Shown: in pieces, positions 25,956 through 35,198 of the stretch | How the letters are laid out: each line of letters begins with the position of its first letter | Numbering within the stretch: the first letter of the stretch is position 1 | Assembly: GCA_012961165.1 (NCBI GenBank) | Contig: DTZW01000035.1 | Coordinates: 1-44,453, forward strand | Length of the DNA stretch: 44,453 bases | Origin: Gammaproteobacteria bacterium | GTDB lineage: Bacteria; Pseudomonadota; Gammaproteobacteria; Pseudomonadales; Azotimanducaceae | Direction: 5' to 3' | Position numbers and translations under genes: made by a program | The notes under the pieces: generated by a model | The model's database searches: none | The model's input: only the letters and a program-made list of their open reading frames with translations | What the model was told of the DNA's origin: nothing

Positions 25956-26734
25956 CAGTAGCGCAATCTGACTTTGACACCCTGCTCATGCAGCCACTGC
26001 TTTAAACCGGACACCGTATAGTCGCCATAGTGGACCATAGAGGCAACGAGCGCTGCGTCCGCTTTACCTTCGGTAAGGACCTCAAGCAAGTGCTCCGGTT
26101 TCCCGGCCCCACCGGAGGCAATGACCGGAATTGAAACCGCTTCAGAGATCATTCGCGTCAGGTTAATCTCATAACCTTCCCGGGTTCCATCTGCATCGAT
26201 CGAATTAACAACCAGTTCACCCGCACCTAGTTCTTCACCCTTGAGCGCCCATTCCAGCGCATCGACACCCATGGGGGTACGTCCGCCATTGATAATGACT
26301 TCGTAGCCACTCGGGAACTCCCTTGAAGTTTCGACCCTTAAAATATCCATCGAGAGCACTGTGTTTTGAGTACCAAACGCATGGGCACACTCTGCAATCA
26401 ATTCAGGGCGCTTGACCGCAGCAGAGTTCACATTGATTTTTTCTGCGCCGGCCCAGAGCAATTTGTTGGCATCTTCAACCGTTCGCACTCCGCCACCGAC
26501 CGAGAAAGGAATGTAAACCTGTTTCGCCACCTGTTCCACAACATCCAGCATGATGTTCCTGGCATCGCTGGAAGCTGTAATGTCATAGAACACCAGTTCG
26601 TCCAGGCCATCCTCGTAGTATTCCCGGGCCTTTGACACAGGATCACCAATGTCTTTCGTATCAACAAACTTGACGCTCTTGGCCAGCTTGCCATCTCGCA
26701 CATCCAGACAGGCAATGATTCTCTTACTTAGCAT
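25955..26734 (-). CDS. hisF: Imidazole glycerol phosphate synthase cyclase subunit HisF
   Basis: A 259-residue TIM barrel. The catalytic Asp residues are in CLDVRDG (D11) and LSMDIL (about D130). It joins ammonia from HisH to PRFAR to give IGP and AICAR, linking histidine and purine synthesis. The start is ATG at 26734, which overlaps the hisH stop by seven bases; a longer GTG-like start is less likely. Phrases such as [41 protein letters not shown] look more like HisF of deltaproteobacterial type than that of E. coli or Pseudomonas. hisA, which usually lies between hisH and hisF, is absent. Confidence 0.94.
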   Translation of the reverse strand: MLSKRIIACLDVRDGKLAKSVKFVDTKDIGDPVSKAREYYEDGLDELVFYDITASSDARNIMLDVVEQVAKQVYIPFSVGGGVRTVEDANKLLWAGAEKINVNSAAVKRPELIAECAHAFGTQNTVLSMDILRVETSREFPSGYEVIINGGRTPMGVDALEWALKGEELGAGELVVNSIDADGTREGYEINLTRMISEAVSIPVIASGGAGKPEHLLEVLTEGKADAALVASMVHYGDYTVSGLKQWLHEQGVKVRLRY

Positions 26735-27348
26735 GTTGCATCCCAATGTTTAAATGCACCAAGCAGCTTTAGACCCAGCGCACCACTTTTCTCCAGGTGG
26801 AACTGAGTGGCAAACAGGTTTTCCCTGGCGATCACAGAACAGAATGTCTTGTCGCCGTATTCTGTGGTTCCTACCATATGATTACTGTTGACTGGCCGAG
26901 CAAAATAGCTATGGACGAAATAGAACTCATCCCCTGACTGAATATTTTCCAACATCGGGTGTGGTCGATTGATCGTCAATTCATTCCAGCCGATATGTGG
27001 CACCTTAAGGGATCTATCGGAGAACTCGAATCTTTCGGACGCTCCTTCCACTAGCCCAAGGCAGGTTTTGTCGCCTTCCTCGGTATGCTCAAGCACAATC
27101 TGCAAACCCAGACAGATGCCCAGCAACGGTTTCCCTGTTGCATAGAAAGATTTTATTGCCTCATCAAGCCCCCGGTCGCAAAGGGTATCCACGGCACTCT
27201 TCGCCGAACCTACACCCGGGAAAATCAACTTGTCTGCAGCCGCAACGACAGCCGGATCAGCCGATATCTCGGCGTCCATACCGACATACTGACAGGCACG
27301 CTGAACACTGCGTACATTCCCTGCATCATAATCCACGATGACCAGCAT
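26728..27348 (-). CDS. hisH: Imidazole glycerol phosphate synthase amidotransferase subunit HisH
   Basis: A 206-residue class I glutamine amidotransferase. The nucleophile Cys is in LLGICLGLQ (C79) and the His-Glu pair in TQFHLEKSG. It hydrolyses glutamine and channels ammonia into the HisF barrel. The [17 protein letters not shown] and [15 protein letters not shown] segments are like the deltaproteobacterial type. A usual Pro after the catalytic His is Leu here (FHLEKS instead of FHPEKS). It heads the operon hisH-hisF-slyX-quinone reductase. Confidence 0.94.
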   Translation of the reverse strand: MLVIVDYDAGNVRSVQRACQYVGMDAEISADPAVVAAADKLIFPGVGSAKSAVDTLCDRGLDEAIKSFYATGKPLLGICLGLQIVLEHTEEGDKTCLGLVEGASERFEFSDRSLKVPHIGWNELTINRPHPMLENIQSGDEFYFVHSYFARPVNSNHMVGTTEYGDKTFCSVIARENLFATQFHLEKSGALGLKLLGAFKHWDATC

Positions 27349-27372
27349 AGAGACTCCACTAAAAGAGCGCGC

Positions 27373-27401
27373 ATTATACCCTCACGGTTTTAGCATTACA
27401 G
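27373..27401 (-). promoter_or_regulatory. Candidate hisH promoter
   Basis: On the minus strand, TATAAT (27378 to 27373) lies about 25 bases upstream of the hisH ATG. A weak -35 hexamer, CTGTAA, lies 17 bases further upstream. The box is perfect but the -35 is poor. Confidence 0.42.
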
Positions 27402-27747
27402 TGCTGGATGAAGCTTAAGCATACATTTTGATTGAGGTTTTTCAGGCGCGACATTACAGCGTATCGCTCTATCAAGAGCTCGCAGTTCATTGATTCTACG
27501 GATCAGGATTCCTCGGACCTGGTAATGATGTCGTACGTGACGAGAAAAGGCGTGCTACCAAAGCTGCCATCAGTTGTTCAATGTATTCTGGTGCCATAAA
27601 ACCAGGTTGCTTGGGGTGTCACCACCAGGTTTCTAAGCGTATCGCCCAAGCCCAACCAATGGCAGTTCTCGTTCTGCCCAGATCGAAAGAATGCGCTAGA
27701 GGTGGTGACTTGATAACATCAAGTCTTCGTAAAATGGAAGAAGCAAT
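27402..27747. other. Gene-free stretch between hisH and the DUF3604 gene
   Basis: About 350 bases. Open frames here (27581-27769 on plus, a 33-codon frame on minus) resemble no family known to me. No clear terminator, repeat or RNA structure is visible. A control region for the DUF3604 gene or a decayed gene are both possible. Confidence 0.5.
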
Positions 27748-29625
27748 ATGCGGTTACCAACACTGGTGATGGTTCTATTCCTGCTTGGCGGTTGTCAGGA
27801 AGCATCTGAATCGAACAGTTCCCCCACCGCCCAGGATTCTGGTACACCAATTCTGGCAGTGCCGGCACCCGCTGGCCCGCGGGGAGAAAAGCACGCCCTG
27901 TTTGGTGACTTGCACGTGCACACCATGTACTCATTTGACGCTTTTGTGATGGGCACATTGGCATCGCCTGACGCTGCCTATGACTTTGCCAAAGGCGGAG
28001 TATTAACACATCCGGGCGGATTCGACATGCAATTAGATGTGCCCCTGGACTTCTACGCCGTCACGGATCACGCTTTCTACCTGGGCGCGTTACGTAGTAT
28101 GACGGTTAAGGGCAATGCGCTGTACGAACATGAACTTGCTGAGGGCGTTCGCAATCTGTCTAATGAAAAATCCCGGGGGGCTGCGTTCGCCACGATGCTT
28201 GCGTTTCTTGGCTCAGAACGCCGTGCAGAACTCATTGACCCGGTGTCTTCAACCAGTGCGTGGGATGATATTAAGGCTGCCGCGAATCGCCACAATGATC
28301 CCGGTAAATTCACAGCTTTTCTGGGATATGAATACACCTCATCAGGCGATGCGTTTGAAAATCTACACAGGAACGTCATCTTTAAAGGGGATACTGCGCC
28401 GGACTTGCCATTTTCAAGACTGGACTCCAGGAACCCTGAAGAGTTGTGGCGATGGATGGATGAGCAACGCCTCGCCGGATACGAGTCGCTGGCGATGCCC
28501 CACAATTCAAATGGTTCCAATGGCTGGATGTTTAGTCTGACGGATTTTGATGGCAAACCACTCGATAGTGACTACGCAGATCTGCGTATGCGCAATGAGC
28601 GCCTGGTAGAAAATTCGCAAGTTAAAGGCACTTCAGACACTCACCCTGCTTTGTCACCCAATGATGAGTGGGCGGACTTTGAAATAATGAAAGTCAGAAT
28701 CGCCTCGAACCTGGCAAGCCAACCACAGGGCAGTTACGTGCGCGAAGCGCTACGAAACGGCATCGAATTTCAGGCGAAGAAGGGTTTCAATCCATTTAAG
28801 TTCGGCGTGATTGGCTCAAGCGACACACACAATGCATCTTATGCGGGCGCGGAAGATAACTACTGGAGCAAGATTGGCAGGCTCGATGATGAACCCGTTG
28901 AACGCGGCTCAGTTCCGCTGGCACAACCCGCAGAAGATGGTTCAGTGTACCTTAAGACCTACCGAAACCAGTGGAGCGCCGGTAGCCTGGCTGGTGTCTG
29001 GGCAGAGGAAAACACTCGTACAGCTATCTACGACGCATTGCATCGCAAGGAGACGTTTTCAACTTCCGGTACCAGAATTCAGGTTCGATTCTTCGCCGGC
29101 TATGACCTGCCAGCACCAGATGCCAGTGACTTAATTGATAAAGCCTACGCTGGCGGTGTCCCTATGGGCGGTGAACTTGTGGCAGAGGCAGGCCAATCAC
29201 CGAGCTTTTTGGTATGGGCGTTACAGGACCCCAATAAGTCCGCGCTGCAACGAGTGCAAATTATTAAAGCCTCCGTCCGTGACGGGAACTCCTCTGAGAA
29301 GGTTTTTGATGTCGCCTGCTCCGACGGAGCAAAGGTAAATCCTCAGACGCACCGCTGTCCCGATAACGGTGCCAGAGTAAATCTCACAGATTGCACCGTC
29401 AGCACGGGGGTTGGTGATCCCGAAATGCTTGTACGCTGGGTGGACCCGGAGTTTGACGAATCCGAGCACGCAATGTACTACGTACGGGCGCTGGAGAATC
29501 CAGTTTGTCGATGGTCAACGTGGGATGCGCTGCGGTCCGGCGTTGAACCGAATCCTGCCCTGTCTGCGACTATCCAGGAGCGGGCCTGGACTTCTCCGAT
29601 TTGGTTCAGCCCAGCCTCAGAGTAG
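27748..29625 (+). CDS. DUF3604 lipoprotein, PHP-like metal hydrolase
   Basis: A 625-residue lipoprotein. A short signal peptide ends in a lipobox, LLGGC (C16). The domain begins with HALFGDLHVHTMYSFDA, a PHP-type metal-binding motif, and continues with YAVTDHAFYLG and FGVIGSSDTHNASYAG, which would supply further His and Asp ligands. DUF3604 proteins are widespread in marine bacteria and of unproven function; a phosphoesterase-like role is inferred from the fold. It is translationally close to the next two genes: the next ATG is two bases after its stop. Confidence 0.88.
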   Translation: MRLPTLVMVLFLLGGCQEASESNSSPTAQDSGTPILAVPAPAGPRGEKHALFGDLHVHTMYSFDAFVMGTLASPDAAYDFAKGGVLTHPGGFDMQLDVPLDFYAVTDHAFYLGALRSMTVKGNALYEHELAEGVRNLSNEKSRGAAFATMLAFLGSERRAELIDPVSSTSAWDDIKAAANRHNDPGKFTAFLGYEYTSSGDAFENLHRNVIFKGDTAPDLPFSRLDSRNPEELWRWMDEQRLAGYESLAMPHNSNGSNGWMFSLTDFDGKPLDSDYADLRMRNERLVENSQVKGTSDTHPALSPNDEWADFEIMKVRIASNLASQPQGSYVREALRNGIEFQAKKGFNPFKFGVIGSSDTHNASYAGAEDNYWSKIGRLDDEPVERGSVPLAQPAEDGSVYLKTYRNQWSAGSLAGVWAEENTRTAIYDALHRKETFSTSGTRIQVRFFAGYDLPAPDASDLIDKAYAGGVPMGGELVAEAGQSPSFLVWALQDPNKSALQRVQIIKASVRDGNSSEKVFDVACSDGAKVNPQTHRCPDNGARVNLTDCTVSTGVGDPEMLVRWVDPEFDESEHAMYYVRALENPVCRWSTWDALRSGVEPNPALSATIQERAWTSPIWFSPASE

Positions 29626-29627
29626 GC

Positions 29628-30404
29628 ATGATGCGTTGGCTTCGTGAACCGGTTCTGTGGTTTTGTTTGATCGGAGCATTGCTGTTTACCGCCAATCATC
29701 TGCAACAGACGGATCGTATTGTTATTGATGATGCGGTGCGCGCTCGTATCTCTGCGCTATGGCAAGCACAAATGAATCAGCCGCCGACGGAACCTGAATT
29801 ACAATCATTAGTTGATGCCTGGCTCCGGCAAGAGGTGTTGTACCGTGAAGCAGTGCGGCAGGGACTGATGGAGGATGACGATATTGTGCGCCGCAGACTT
29901 GTACAGAAGCTGGGCTTTCTACATCAGTTTTCCGAAGACACACCTGTGAGCCAATCTGAACTCGACGCTTACTACCAGGCGAACATTAAGCGATACACGC
30001 TGCCACAGCGATACAGTTTCAAACAGATTTATCTGTCGAACCCTTTATTGGTTGCATCTGTTCACTCCAGTCTGTTGGCCGGTGAGGACTGGCAAGACCT
30101 GGGCGGTGCCACGCTATTACCGCGGACTTACTTGTCCAAAAATGCGCGTGAAATAACTGTTTTATTGGGGGCCGAGTTCGCATCGCAATTGTCAGAGCTA
30201 GTAGCCGCGAGTTGGACAGGGCCTTATAAAAGCAGTTATGGACACCATCTGGTTTATCTCGAGGAACGCATCGCACCCGAGGCAACGCCACTTTCCTACA
30301 TTACGACAAAAGTTCGCGCAGATCTGATCAGGCAGAAATCCGAAAAGGCCGCCGATGCTCTCTATAGGCAACTACTGAAGCGCTATGACGTGGTCCATCG
30401 TTAG
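29628..30404 (+). CDS. Parvulin-like (PpiC-type) peptidyl-prolyl isomerase, membrane-anchored
   Basis: A 258-residue protein with an N-terminal membrane anchor (WLREPVLWFCLIGALLFTANHL), a SurA/PpiD-like helical N-domain (WLRQEVLYREAVRQGLMEDDDIVRRRLVQKL) and a parvulin-like domain starting near RYSFKQIYLSNP. It probably folds or escorts exported proteins in the periplasm. The ATG at 29628 (or 29631) is preferred over the frame's TTG at 29601, which would overlap the upstream gene. The next gene starts directly after its stop. Confidence 0.82.
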   Translation: MMRWLREPVLWFCLIGALLFTANHLQQTDRIVIDDAVRARISALWQAQMNQPPTEPELQSLVDAWLRQEVLYREAVRQGLMEDDDIVRRRLVQKLGFLHQFSEDTPVSQSELDAYYQANIKRYTLPQRYSFKQIYLSNPLLVASVHSSLLAGEDWQDLGGATLLPRTYLSKNAREITVLLGAEFASQLSELVAASWTGPYKSSYGHHLVYLEERIAPEATPLSYITTKVRADLIRQKSEKAADALYRQLLKRYDVVHR

Positions 30405-31400
30405 ATGAGATGGCTCGTTTTACTGGTGTGCGTGTCCTCCTGCCGGTTGTTTGCTCATGAAGTTCAGCCTGCTGTATTGCAGTTGACCCAGGCTGGCAAT
30501 GGTGTCGATTGGGAAGTCCTGTTTAAACAGCCATACAAACAATCACGGATAGGAGGTGGCTCGTCCTCTTTAAGAGCATTCGATCTGGCCGTGATCACCA
30601 ATTGTGTTGCATCCAAGGGGCGCCAGCGCACTAGCGGTGTGATGCTCGAGCAGAGGTTTACTCTGGAATGCATCGATGCGCCGCTGTCAGTGATGAGTAT
30701 CAAAGGTATTGAGCAGACATTGGTCGACGTTATCGTTACCGTGAACTACAGGCAAGCGGCCACAACCCGTTACCTGTTGAATGCACGCCAGCCAACCATC
30801 GAGTTTTCATCTGACACCGCCGTCCCGATTTTCCTCTTACTTGGAATTGAGCATTTACTACTCGGTTTTGATCATGTGTTGTTTGTGCTGGTGCTTTTGT
30901 ATCTCGTGCCTGGTTGGAAAACCCTGCTTGGCGTGGTGACAGCATTCACCGTTGCGCATTCGCTGACGCTTGGTTTGTCAGCATTTCAGTTGATCACCAT
31001 ACCTCAGGCGCCGGTTGAGGCACTAGTCGCTCTTAGTATTGTACTGCTGGCGCGAGAAGCGTTATCTTCAAAGCGCACGCTGATACGCGCCCAACCGTGG
31101 TTAGCAGCATTTGCATTCGGCCTGCTGCATGGCCTGGGGTTTGCGGGCGCATTGTCAGCAATTGGATTACCGGATGAAAATGCAGTTGGCGCATTGTTCC
31201 TGTTTAACGTTGGCATCGAGCTTGGACAGCTGACGATCCTCGGTCTGGTGTTTGCTTTGGTTTTCGTTGGCGCCCGATTTGGCCTAAAAGTGACGTTGCA
31301 TTCATGGCAGCCCATGGGGTTAATGCAAGTTCCCTTGTATCTGGTGGGTGGGATATCTACGTATTGGTTTGTTGAGCGATGTGTGCAGATAGTGGGTTAG
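30405..31400 (+). CDS. HupE/UreJ-family membrane protein
   Basis: A 331-residue protein. A signal peptide and a periplasmic domain (about 18-140) precede six or so membrane helices. The HupE/UreJ_2 signature is PIFLLLGIEHLLLGFDHVLFVLVLLYLV, with further His residues in FTVAHSLTLGLSAF and LLHGLGFAGAL. Family members are linked to nickel or cobalt uptake, or occur as uncharacterised integral proteins beside DUF3604 and PPIase genes. Its ATG follows the isomerase stop with no gap, so the three genes form one operon. Confidence 0.86.
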   Translation: MRWLVLLVCVSSCRLFAHEVQPAVLQLTQAGNGVDWEVLFKQPYKQSRIGGGSSSLRAFDLAVITNCVASKGRQRTSGVMLEQRFTLECIDAPLSVMSIKGIEQTLVDVIVTVNYRQAATTRYLLNARQPTIEFSSDTAVPIFLLLGIEHLLLGFDHVLFVLVLLYLVPGWKTLLGVVTAFTVAHSLTLGLSAFQLITIPQAPVEALVALSIVLLAREALSSKRTLIRAQPWLAAFAFGLLHGLGFAGALSAIGLPDENAVGALFLFNVGIELGQLTILGLVFALVFVGARFGLKVTLHSWQPMGLMQVPLYLVGGISTYWFVERCVQIVG

Positions 31401-31440
31401 CGGGGCATTACCCAGGTCTTCACAAACCAGTATTTCGTTT

Positions 31441-31460
31441 TGTATCACAATAGTGATACA
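31441..31460. promoter_or_regulatory. Perfect 8-4-8 palindrome, likely GntR operator
   Basis: TGTATCAC, four bases, GTGATACA: both arms are exact. A further half-site, GTATCA, at 31465-31470 overlaps the ATG of the GntR-PurM gene. The site is 9 bp upstream of that start, so a bound repressor would block transcription start or ribosome access. GntR/YtrA regulators commonly bind inverted repeats of this size at their own promoters. Confidence 0.75.
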
Positions 31461-31469
31461 GTTTGTATC

Positions 31470-32876
31470 ATGAAAATAAGCGTTCAAACCAGCATTGCAG
31501 CACCAGTCTTCCAGCAAATTGTCGACCAGGTCCATTTCGCTATTTCTGCCGGTGAATTATTGCCTGGTGAGCGCCTTCCCAGCATCCGCGCTGTCGCAAC
31601 GGAGCTCGGCATTGCGCCGAATACAGTGGCCAAGGCTTATCGCCAACTGGAATTTCGCGGCCTGATTACCGCGCACGACCGTTCAGGTTACTCGGTTCTG
31701 GCAGCAGTACCCGACAGCCGCTATCAGGCCAGGGGTGTAAGCGCGGACAAGACGGAAGTCCATAACGCCGTGGATAAACTTGAACAGGGCCTCTTTCCAG
31801 GTGCGTTCTGCAAAGTGACCGAAGACTTCCTTTCCGGTGACCCTGCAAAGTGCAATGTTATTCATGCCGATGGTGCGGGAACAAAATCGATAGTCGCCTA
31901 CCTTTGGTACAAGGAAACCGGTGATGCTTCTGTCTTTCGCGGCATCGCACAAGACAGTATTGTCATGAACCTGGATGACCTGCTTTGTGTTGGCGTGAAC
32001 GGCAGGATCCTTATTTCCAATACTGTTAACCGCAACGCACTGAACTGCCCGGGAGAAGTTATTTCCGAGCTCATCGACGGCACTGAAGCATTTCTCGAGT
32101 CCATGAGAGAACATGGCATCAACATTTATTCGGGTGGCGGTGAGACGGCAGACGTCGGCGACCTGACAGGAACCCTGGTTGTGGATTCCTGTGCAGTGGC
32201 GGTCATGGACAAGGCAGATGTCATCACAAACGATATCACCCCGGACCTTGCGATCATCGGGCTATCTTCTATCGGCCAGGCAAATTACGAACAACATGCC
32301 AACAGCGGTATGGGCAGTAACGGCCTGACAAATGCGCGCCATGACATGCTTTCCTCCCATTACGCCGACAACTATCCTGAGGCTTTCGACGCCAACCTGG
32401 ACCCTTCACTTGTTTACTGCGGGCCATATCGACTGTCTGACTCACTGCCTGGCAGTGAGTTTTCCGTTGGCGAGGCCATCCTTTCACCCACAAGAACCTA
32501 TGCCCCAGTCATCTATCAACTAAGAGAAGCACTGGGGGATCATGTTAAAGGGGTCATTCACTGTTCCGGTGGTGCGCAGACAAAATGCCTGCGGTTCGGC
32601 ACCGGCGTACATTACATCAAGGATAGTCTCTTCGAGGTCCCGCCTCTGTTCTCCGCGATTCAGGCTGTCTCTGGAACCGGATGGGAAGAGATGTTTAAGG
32701 TTTTCAATATGGGACACCGGATGGAAGTTTACCTGCCCCGGACAAAAGCAGATGAAGCAATACGGATTGCATCCGGGCTCGGTATCGACGCAAAAGTGAT
32801 CGGACATACAAAAGTGGCGGATGGCCCCAACGCACTCACACTGACCGATACCGCCGGACGCCAGTTCCGGTACTAG
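31470..32876 (+). CDS. GntR/YtrA-type DNA-binding domain fused to AIR synthase (PurM)
   Basis: A 468-residue fusion from the ATG at 31470. Residues 1-78 form a GntR winged helix of the YtrA type: [20 protein letters not shown], then [26 protein letters not shown] (36-61) and the wing up to GYSVLA. From about 84 ([18 protein letters not shown]) to the end is a full-length phosphoribosylformylglycinamidine cyclo-ligase, with DGAGTKS (134-140), NLDDLLCVG (167-175), [11 protein letters not shown] (222-232) and HCSGGAQTK (364-372). PurM closes FGAM to AIR with ATP. The PurM part resembles the long Bacteroidota form rather than E. coli PurM. No Shine-Dalgarno is visible. The gene stands alone. It could be a working enzyme with self-control, or a repressor with a PurM-derived sensor. 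Confidence 0.85.
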   Translation: MKISVQTSIAAPVFQQIVDQVHFAISAGELLPGERLPSIRAVATELGIAPNTVAKAYRQLEFRGLITAHDRSGYSVLAAVPDSRYQARGVSADKTEVHNAVDKLEQGLFPGAFCKVTEDFLSGDPAKCNVIHADGAGTKSIVAYLWYKETGDASVFRGIAQDSIVMNLDDLLCVGVNGRILISNTVNRNALNCPGEVISELIDGTEAFLESMREHGINIYSGGGETADVGDLTGTLVVDSCAVAVMDKADVITNDITPDLAIIGLSSIGQANYEQHANSGMGSNGLTNARHDMLSSHYADNYPEAFDANLDPSLVYCGPYRLSDSLPGSEFSVGEAILSPTRTYAPVIYQLREALGDHVKGVIHCSGGAQTKCLRFGTGVHYIKDSLFEVPPLFSAIQAVSGTGWEEMFKVFNMGHRMEVYLPRTKADEAIRIASGLGIDAKVIGHTKVADGPNALTLTDTAGRQFRY

Positions 32877-32988
32877 CCAAGATTCAGCTGGCGGTAGCCA
32901 ATCCAACTCCACAGTATTATCCTATGTCACCACCATCGCCGGCTGACCTAAAATCCGGCGTTCGATCTGCTAAGAGGAGTGTTGGCCA

Positions 32989-34242
32989 ATGGCCCAGATA
33001 GAATTTGAAGAATGCTTGCGAATTCTTGTAGAGAAGGAGGGCTCTGACCTTTATTACAGTGTCGGCGCACCCCCGTCCGCCAAGTTTCATGGCACCCTGA
33101 ATCAGATTTCCGATATTCCCATGCTGCCAGGTGAAATCGCAGTAATCGCCAACAGTGTGATGACTGAAGAGCAGCGAAATGCCTTCGAGGATAACCCTGA
33201 GTGTAACCTCGCTATTTCCCGGAGTGGCCTTGGCCGGTTTCGGGTCAACATTTTCAAACAGCGTAATGAATACTCCATGGTCATCCGGCGACTCGGTGAC
33301 AGCCTGCCAAACCACAAAGACCTGGGACTGCCTCCCGTTCTGCCAAAGCTCATCATGTCCAAGCTGGGTCTAATACTGTTTGTTGGCGGAACCGGTTCCG
33401 GTAAGTCTACATCCATGGCTGCGCTAATTGATTACCGCAACCAAAAATCCAAAGGGCACATCATCACGATTGAAGACCCTGTCGAATTCACGCATCCCCA
33501 TAAGGGTTGCATCGTCAACCAACGTGAAGTGGGTTCTGACACCAACAGTTGGCATGAAGCATTGGCCAACACACTGCGCCAGGCGCCTGACGTGATACTG
33601 ATTGGTGAGATACGGCACCAGGAAACCATGGAGCATGCCATGGCCTTTGCAGAAACAGGCCACCTTTGCCTCTCTACCCTCCACGCTAATAATTCTAACC
33701 AGGCGATGAACCGGATAATCAACTTCTTCCCTAAAGAACGTCACACCCAGCTTCTAAAGGATCTGTCACAGAATCTGCGAGGCATCATTTCCCAGCGCCT
33801 GGTTAAAACAGTCGACGGTAAACGTGCTGCGGCGATTGAAATACTGCTGGGGACCCCGCGGGCTGCTGACCTTATTGCAAAAGGCGATGTCGGTTCTCTC
33901 AAAGAGTTAATGGAGAAATCACCCGAACAGGGTATGCAGACCTTCGATATGGCCCTGTTCAAACTCTATAAATCAGGGCAAATCACACTTGAGGAAGCAT
34001 TAAAAAATGCAGACTCCAAGAACAACCTCCGATTGAGAGTCACTCTGGACGCTAAGAAACCTCAGGGAAAAGGCAAAGAAGCAACCAGCCAAGCAGCACC
34101 ACCCAAAGCAGCCACACCGCCGCGCGCCAAGTTTAACGTGGCGGGGGAGAAACCAGCCAAGGAAGAGGCACCAGCCGAAGGTATGGAAGGGTTCTCCCTA
34201 CTGTCCATCGAAGAAGAAGAAGAAGAAAACCCATCGGATTAG
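32989..34242 (+). CDS. pilU: Type IV pilus twitching ATPase PilU
   Basis: A 417-residue PilT/PilU ATPase. The Walker A is GGTGSGKS (133-140), the Asp box IEDPVEF, Walker B DVILIGEIR (201-209) and the His box LSTLHANNS. GCIVNQREVGSDT and NLRGIISQRLV are closer to PilU than PilT. It works at the inner membrane with PilT to power pilus retraction. After residue 355 an extra tail of about 60 residues follows: an Ala/Pro/Lys-rich stretch and a run of acidic residues. pilT is not in the window. It follows the fusion gene by 112 bases and its stop overlaps the LysR gene stop by 4. Confidence 0.93.
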   Translation: MAQIEFEECLRILVEKEGSDLYYSVGAPPSAKFHGTLNQISDIPMLPGEIAVIANSVMTEEQRNAFEDNPECNLAISRSGLGRFRVNIFKQRNEYSMVIRRLGDSLPNHKDLGLPPVLPKLIMSKLGLILFVGGTGSGKSTSMAALIDYRNQKSKGHIITIEDPVEFTHPHKGCIVNQREVGSDTNSWHEALANTLRQAPDVILIGEIRHQETMEHAMAFAETGHLCLSTLHANNSNQAMNRIINFFPKERHTQLLKDLSQNLRGIISQRLVKTVDGKRAAAIEILLGTPRAADLIAKGDVGSLKELMEKSPEQGMQTFDMALFKLYKSGQITLEEALKNADSKNNLRLRVTLDAKKPQGKGKEATSQAAPPKAATPPRAKFNVAGEKPAKEEAPAEGMEGFSLLSIEEEEEENPSD

Positions 34243-35087
34243 TTCAGCTTCTCAGACAATGACTGGTAAAAGTTAGAGACGATAGGAAGGGAATAGGTCG
34301 ACTTTCGCGCGACGAAGCGGACAGGCCTGTGAAGGCCTTTTTCCCCAAGGTTGATCAGGCAGGATTCCGGCACTTTAAGCGTCTTCGCAACACCAATAGG
34401 CACCATCCCGTGACCAAACCCCGCAATAGCCATCTGCGCAACACTGAAAAATGATTCCAGGGAAACTTCCCGCTTAATTCGGAGCTTCCCGACCTCATCC
34501 TGGAATGATCTCCAGGCACCCGAATAGTCCTCGATTGTTATGACACCCAACTCGCCGCGGCTGGGAAACGTTATGGGTTCCAGACCAGACGGGATAATGA
34601 CCATTGGCTCCATGGTAAGGACTTCAGATTGAAGATCGGTATCCAGCGTGTCGGACCCGGTACAGACGCCAACCATGAATTCACCGGAACGAATCCGGTC
34701 AAGCACAACCGGTGTCCGGTGAGTGTGGAACACAAAGCTCACTTCAGGCATATCGGTTCTAACCTGGTAAAACACTTCCGGGCCCCAGGACGACAAAATG
34801 GCATCCGATACCCCAATGACCAATTCACCCTTACCGCTCGCCACTTCATGGATAAATAAATCCCTCAATTCCGACAGAACCGGAGAGATCTTGTCGACCA
34901 GGTGCTGGCCGTGTTGGGTAAGCTCGACTCGCCGGCCCTTCTTCTGGATCAGCTTCCGATTGTAGTAACGCTCAAGCGTAGAGATTCGCTTACTCACCGC
35001 AGACTGCGTGATGCGAAGCTCGGTACTTGCTTCCATCATGGTGCCGGTACGTGCAAGCGTCAGTAGGGTTTCCAGGTTCTCAATCAT
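34239..35087 (-). CDS. LysR-family transcriptional regulator
   Basis: About 282 residues from the ATG at 35087, where the typical N-terminus MIENLETLLTLARTGTMMEASTELRITQSAVSKRISTLE begins (winged helix-turn-helix, 1-60). A periplasmic-binding-like effector domain follows (about 90-282), with GELVIGVSD at its start. An upstream in-frame ATG at 35171 would add 28 residues not usual in the family. It is divergent from the TauE/SafE exporter and so is the likely regulator of that gene. The ligand is unknown. Confidence 0.9.
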   Translation of the reverse strand: MIENLETLLTLARTGTMMEASTELRITQSAVSKRISTLERYYNRKLIQKKGRRVELTQHGQHLVDKISPVLSELRDLFIHEVASGKGELVIGVSDAILSSWGPEVFYQVRTDMPEVSFVFHTHRTPVVLDRIRSGEFMVGVCTGSDTLDTDLQSEVLTMEPMVIIPSGLEPITFPSRGELGVITIEDYSGAWRSFQDEVGKLRIKREVSLESFFSVAQMAIAGFGHGMVPIGVAKTLKVPESCLINLGEKGLHRPVRFVARKSTYSLPIVSNFYQSLSEKLN

Positions 35088-35172
35088 GTATTCAATCCAG
35101 GGACACTCATTCCACAGATTCATTAATTCCAAAGTTGCATGCATTGTATTCCAACGATTCTCTTTTCTCATC

Positions 35173-35178
35173 TATAAA
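35173..35178 (+). promoter_or_regulatory. Candidate -10 box of the TauE/SafE gene
   Basis: TATAAA lies 21 bases before the exporter ATG, in the gap shared with the divergent LysR gene. Upstream, a TGCATGCA palindrome at about 35137-35144 could be part of a LysR binding site. The -35 is weak. Confidence 0.3.
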
Positions 35179-35198
35179 GAACACGCAGACTGCGCCTA

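Noticed and set aside
27581-27769. 62-codon plus-strand frame upstream of the DUF3604 gene
   Set aside because: No family pattern, no good ribosome binding site, and it overlaps the DUF3604 start.
31440-31469. Earlier start for the GntR-PurM frame at 31440
   Set aside because: It would be a TTG inside the palindrome region; the ATG at 31470 gives the usual GntR N-terminus.
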